From positions 1-33,263 of the forward strand of contig JARDZO010000038.1 in NCBI GenBank assembly GCA_029240815.1: a stretch of 33,263 nt of DNA, given 5' to 3'. The notes beneath the pieces were generated by a model, which was not told where the DNA came from, did no database searches, and saw only the letters and a program-made list of their open reading frames with translations. Below, piece after piece: positions 30,073 through 33,263 of this stretch (position 1 is the stretch's first letter; each line of letters starts with the position of its first letter). A program made the position numbers and the translations under genes. The stretch is from Brevibacillus sp. GTDB lineage: Bacteria > Bacillota > Bacilli > Brevibacillales > Brevibacillaceae.

Positions 30073-32373
30073 ATGAAGCCTTGGCTCGTTCGCTCAAGCT
30101 CATTTCTATTGACTGCTAGTCTGGTGTTCCCTGTTTTTTCGGCACATGCCCAATCGCCCTATGCTTCTACCCAATCGGTTTCCAATAACTCTCAAGTAGG
30201 TGGTGCTATGCTCGCTGCTGCCAGCAAGGTGAAGTTGTCCAAAGAGGATGCAGTGACTCTTGCCCAAAAACTCGTAACGACAAAAGGCTTGGAGCTTACC
30301 CATGTCTCGTTCCGTTCGAGTGACACCTGGCGCCCGTTTCCTGAATGGTCATTTAGCTGGGAAAAGAAAGTGGCAAACAGTGAAGATGTAGAATTGTCCT
30401 ACAGCGTCAGTATCCATGCCGACACCGGCGAGGTAACAGCCTACTCTCGCTATGATCGCGGAGCATCAAATCTGCCGTATGCCAAACGGGTATCGTATGA
30501 AGATGCGCGCAAGCAAGCCGAGAACTTCCTGGCCAAATACAACGCTGGCAAAGCCGAAGAGACTCGCCTGTACGTCCGCGACATGCCCGCTCCCAAGACA
30601 CCGCTGAACACGGATACCGCGTATTCCTTCCGTTTTGTTCGGGTTGTCGATGGGATGCTCTTTCCTGACAATGGAGCTGACATTACCGTCAACAGCGCTG
30701 GATCGGTGATCGGATACTCGCTAACGTGGAACGACGTCACGTTTGAAAAACCTTCCAAGGTCATCTCTCAAGAGGAAGCCGAGAAACAGATGACCGCTCA
30801 GGCCAATGCTCGACTCTCGTATCTCATTCCTTGGGAAAAAGGAGGCGAGGAACGCACTAAGCCGACCTTAGCCTACCAAAATCCGTTCACCTTTTACATT
30901 GATGCAGCCGATGGCACCGCATTGACGTCTGGATCCCTGATTCCTCGCAGTCAGGTCAAAGAACCTGCCCCTGTAAGCACGACAGCATTGCCTGCTCGCC
31001 ACTCGGGCAAGGCCCTTTCTCAAGACGAAGCGGTCAAAGTGGCTTCCGACACATTCGATCTCGACAATTATGTGCTGCGCTCCGCCAATTATAATGAAAA
31101 AGATTACCGCGGGAACCGACCGGTCTGGAATCTGGAATACGGTGAAAAGGACAATCGCAATGGCGGCTATGCCTACGTGTCCATCGATGCAGGAACAGGC
31201 GATATTTACGCCTATAACAAAGAGATGCGCCTGTTAAAGTCTTCTGAGGGCTCCACAAAAAAAGTCAGCCCGGATAAACTCAAGGAAAAAGCGATCGAAA
31301 CCGTGCGTAAATGGACACCGACGCTCGCGAACCAACTGTACTGGGTCGATCGTACCCAAGAGGATGCCGAGCAAGGCGATTCGGATCGCTACAGCGTTAC
31401 CTTCCAGCGATATCTGGATGGAATCGCTGCCGCATCTGGTACCGCATCCATGACCTTTGACACAAAGTCTGGAGAGCTTCTCTCCTATTACGCCGAGATC
31501 GGAAGCGAGACATACCCAGCCAAATCAGGCAAGCACTTGTCTGAACAAGAAGCTATTTCGGCATGGAAGGACGAAATCGAGACAGAAGCCGTTTACGTCT
31601 TGACACCTTTGCGTGCAGAAGACCGCAAGAAAACGGAAACGCAGGCGTCTTACCTGCCAAAGAGATCAGCCAAGCTGGTGTATCGTGCCACCACCACTCC
31701 GTTTGAACAGGCTTATTTCTACGATGCCGTAACGGGAGAGTGGCGTTCGCAATCAACTGGAAAAGTCATCAATCTGCATCGTCCGGCACCTTCTGATCTG
31801 GAAGGACATCCAGCGGAGAAGGAATTGCTCCTGATGTATGAATACGATGCTCTTTCCTTGATCGACGGCAAAATCATGCCGCAAAAACAGATCACCCGCG
31901 GCGAAATGATCGAAATGCTGATGATCAGCCTGAACAACGGACGCTATTACCCGATGTACTCATCCGAGCGCAAGAACACGTTCAGTGACGTAGCAAACGG
32001 TTCCCGCTACTTCTCCGCCGTTGAGGCTGCCGTTGACCGCGGTCTGCTCGAGAAAAATCTTTCCAAGCTCAATCCGGATGAGCCGATCAATCGGGAAGAA
32101 CTGGCGGATATGATCGTGCGTGCTCTGGGCTACAACAAGTTGGCGGACTACTCCTCGATGTTCCAGTCCAACCTGACAGACATCGCGAATACAAAACACC
32201 GCGGTGCAATTGTCATCGCGACGACTTTGGGCATCATGACCTCTGACAAACAAGTGTTCCAGCCGAAAGCGACAGTTTCCCGCGCCGATGCTGCCACAAC
32301 CTTCACTCGTTTCCTCGAAAAACGGGGGAATCAAGACTCACAACCCGCCATCTATCAGGCCAAATACGAGTAA
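30073..32373 (+). CDS. Secreted PepSY/YcdB-repeat protein with SLH domains
   Basis: A 766-residue surface protein. A signal peptide ends at about residue 26-27 (VFSAHA-QS). Repeated PepSY/YcdB-type segments follow, each with a DA-hydrophobic helix (KEDAVTLAQKL, YEDARKQAENF, QDEAVKVASDTF, EQEAISAWKDE) and a strand pair ending in a TGE-type turn (DTGEVTAYSRYD, GTGDIYAYNKE, KSGELLSYYAE). S-layer homology domains occupy about 588-752 (ITRGEMIEMLM, FSDVANGSRYFSAVEAAVDR, INREELADMIVRALGY, VSRADAATTFTRFL). SLH domains bind secondary cell-wall polymer; PepSY domains are often inhibitory or peptide-binding. GGAGGGGTTTAC precedes the ATG at 30073. It is monocistronic with its own terminator. The partner protein is unknown. 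Confidence 0.9.
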   Translation: MKPWLVRSSSFLLTASLVFPVFSAHAQSPYASTQSVSNNSQVGGAMLAAASKVKLSKEDAVTLAQKLVTTKGLELTHVSFRSSDTWRPFPEWSFSWEKKVANSEDVELSYSVSIHADTGEVTAYSRYDRGASNLPYAKRVSYEDARKQAENFLAKYNAGKAEETRLYVRDMPAPKTPLNTDTAYSFRFVRVVDGMLFPDNGADITVNSAGSVIGYSLTWNDVTFEKPSKVISQEEAEKQMTAQANARLSYLIPWEKGGEERTKPTLAYQNPFTFYIDAADGTALTSGSLIPRSQVKEPAPVSTTALPARHSGKALSQDEAVKVASDTFDLDNYVLRSANYNEKDYRGNRPVWNLEYGEKDNRNGGYAYVSIDAGTGDIYAYNKEMRLLKSSEGSTKKVSPDKLKEKAIETVRKWTPTLANQLYWVDRTQEDAEQGDSDRYSVTFQRYLDGIAAASGTASMTFDTKSGELLSYYAEIGSETYPAKSGKHLSEQEAISAWKDEIETEAVYVLTPLRAEDRKKTETQASYLPKRSAKLVYRATTTPFEQAYFYDAVTGEWRSQSTGKVINLHRPAPSDLEGHPAEKELLLMYEYDALSLIDGKIMPQKQITRGEMIEMLMISLNNGRYYPMYSSERKNTFSDVANGSRYFSAVEAAVDRGLLEKNLSKLNPDEPINREELADMIVRALGYNKLADYSSMFQSNLTDIANTKHRGAIVIATTLGIMTSDKQVFQPKATVSRADAATTFTRFLEKRGNQDSQPAIYQAKYE

Positions 32374-32380
32374 GACTGAC

Positions 32381-32420
32381 GCCATCCGCGCCAACCTTGG
32401 TGCCGGATGGCCTTTGTCTT
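32381..32420 (+). terminator. Rho-independent terminator of the SLH protein gene
   Basis: GCCATCCG pairs with CGGATGGC, with an inner GCGCCAA/TTGGTGC stem, followed by a T-rich tract. Confidence 0.88.
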
Positions 32421-32425
32421 TTCCC

Positions 32426-32455
32426 TTGACTTCGAACTGCCTATCCGAGTATTAT
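32426..32455 (+). promoter_or_regulatory. Sigma-A promoter of rpsD
   Basis: TTGACT (32426-32431), an 18-bp spacer and TATTAT (32450-32455). Transcription would begin near 32462, leaving a leader of about 200 nt before rpsD. Confidence 0.75.
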
Positions 32456-32461
32456 TGAATG

Positions 32462-32660
32462 TATGTGTACAGGGTAGCATTGATTGCAGGTAAAAACGGA
32501 AGGATGTACCCTCTTAGTTCCCTCCCTTTCAGGCAGCGGCTGTACTACCTGTGAGGAGCACGATGCGGAAACGCTACCGTCCGAAGTTCGTGTAGATAAA
32601 GAAGGAACTAACCTGTCGGAAGTAAACACCTGCGAATCCATATTAAAGGAGAATGAAAAC
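32462..32660 (+). ncRNA. Structured rpsD leader (probable S4 autoregulatory RNA)
   Basis: The roughly 200-nt leader has several pairings: AGGGTA (32471-32476) with TACCCT (32507-32512), the overlapping GGTAGC (32473-32478) with GCTACC (32573-32578), and TTAGTTCC (32514-32521) with GGAACTAA (32604-32611), enclosing a CAGG/CCTG hairpin. The first two exclude each other. S4 represses its own mRNA in Bacillus by binding the leader, so this is the likely role. There is no terminator-like U-tract, suggesting control of translation rather than attenuation. Confidence 0.6.
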
Positions 32661-33260
32661 ATGTCACGTTACACAGGACCTCGTCACAAACTTGCCCGTC
32701 GTCTGGGTATCTCTCTCGATGGTACAGGAAAAGACATCAAACGTAACTTCCCTCCTGGCCAACACGGTCACAACAACCGTCGTAAAATGAGCGAGTACGG
32801 AATCCAGTTGCAAGAAAAACAAAAACTGCGCCACATGTTTGGCCTTAACGAAAAACAATTCCGCCGCACCTTCGACCATGCTAACAAAATGGCTGGCGTA
32901 GTGGGCGAAAACTTCATGAAATTGCTGGAATCCCGTTTGGATAACGTGGTATACCGTATGGGCTATGCACCATCTCGCCCAGCTGCTCGTCAGTTGGTAA
33001 ACCATGGTCACTTCCTGGTAAACGGCAAAAAAGTAAACATCCCATCTTACCGTGTTCAACCAGGTGATGTGATCTCCATCCGCGAGAAATCCCGTGGTCT
33101 GGAAATCATCAAGAACTCCCTGGAAGGCCGCAACTTCCTGCCAAACTACATCACTTTCAACGATGCTGCTGCTGAAGGTACCTTCACTCGTCTGCCTGAC
33201 CGTGAAGAAATGCCAGCTGAAATCAACGAAGTTCTGATCGTTGAGTTCTACAGCCGTTAA
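32661..33260 (+). CDS. rpsD: 30S ribosomal protein S4
   Basis: A 199-residue S4 protein, complete in the window. It starts [20 protein letters not shown] and has the S4 RNA-binding domain ([40 protein letters not shown]), ending LIVEFYSR. S4 nucleates 30S assembly by binding the 5' domain of 16S rRNA and regulates its own translation. The ATG at 32661 follows AAAGGAG. An in-frame upstream start at 32484 falls in the leader and would add residues unlike any S4. Codon choice is more biased than in neighbouring genes, as expected for high expression. Confidence 0.98.
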   Translation: MSRYTGPRHKLARRLGISLDGTGKDIKRNFPPGQHGHNNRRKMSEYGIQLQEKQKLRHMFGLNEKQFRRTFDHANKMAGVVGENFMKLLESRLDNVVYRMGYAPSRPAARQLVNHGHFLVNGKKVNIPSYRVQPGDVISIREKSRGLEIIKNSLEGRNFLPNYITFNDAAAEGTFTRLPDREEMPAEINEVLIVEFYSR

Positions 33261-33263
33261 TCG

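Noticed and set aside
32484..32660. In-frame N-terminal extension of rpsD
   Set aside because: The extension lies in the leader RNA after a clear promoter, has no ribosome binding site, and adds residues unlike any S4 protein; the ATG at 32661 has AAAGGAG.

Overview
The window reads as chromosomal, non-mobile DNA from a spore-forming, low-to-mid-GC Firmicute of the order Bacillales, most likely Brevibacillus or a close relative. This is inferred from gene content: spore genes (spo0M, ytrH, ytrI, a YjcZ-type peptide), CodY, a RefZ-type TetR protein next to an EzrA-like protein, a DgcP-type diguanylate cyclase near rpsD, strong AGGAGG-type ribosome binding sites and SLH-domain surface proteins. 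I see no transposase, phage gene, CRISPR array, rRNA or tRNA.

Layout. 1-5.9 kb: the end of a LysM-type cell-wall protein, dapF (lysine and peptidoglycan precursor), a DUF84 house-cleaning NTPase, an acidic two-helix membrane protein, a HAD nucleotidase, a DUF1540 cysteine-rich protein, and a short-chain dehydrogenase whose 3' end overlaps a convergent MFS exporter gene. 5.9-9.5 kb: a second MFS exporter, the decayed remnant of a winged-helix regulator (a pseudogene missed by start-to-stop ORF calling), an NSAR/OSBS-type enolase-superfamily enzyme, and its upstream RpiR-type regulator with a repeated control region. 9.5-12.8 kb: codY with a good CodY box in front of it, a tiny YjcZ-like peptide, spo0M, the ytrH-ytrI sporulation pair and two small unknown genes. 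13-16.2 kb: an MFS transporter with two short hydrophilic ORFs behind it, and a Cache/HD-GYP c-di-GMP phosphodiesterase. 16.2-20.4 kb: an unknown protein, an M42 aminopeptidase, a COG3375-type GNAT acyltransferase and an HI0933-family flavoprotein. 20.4-23.8 kb: the refZ - ezrA-like - small membrane protein operon. 24-30 kb: a secreted endonuclease/exonuclease/phosphatase-fold protein, a lipoprotein, an MBL-fold hydrolase, a GAF-GGDEF cyclase and a histidine phosphatase. 30-33.3 kb: a secreted PepSY/YcdB-SLH protein, then rpsD with a promoter and a structured leader.

The most notable item is the 824-residue protein at 20670-23144. It carries an extracytoplasmic TPM domain, one membrane helix, and then cytoplasmic segments that resemble the N-terminal and C-terminal parts of the division regulator EzrA, including the NR-Y-R-QN (QNR) patch. 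It sits at the ezrA position beside refZ and in the same neighbourhood as dgcP and rpsD. Other points of interest are a CodY whose effector-binding segment departs from the Bacillus subtilis one while its DNA-binding helix is intact, a racemase whose key residues match the Amycolatopsis NSAR numbering, and an rpsD leader with competing pairings. Most genes run as one- to three-gene units, separated by bidirectional Rho-independent terminators. All functional calls come from recognising motifs by eye; no database search was run.
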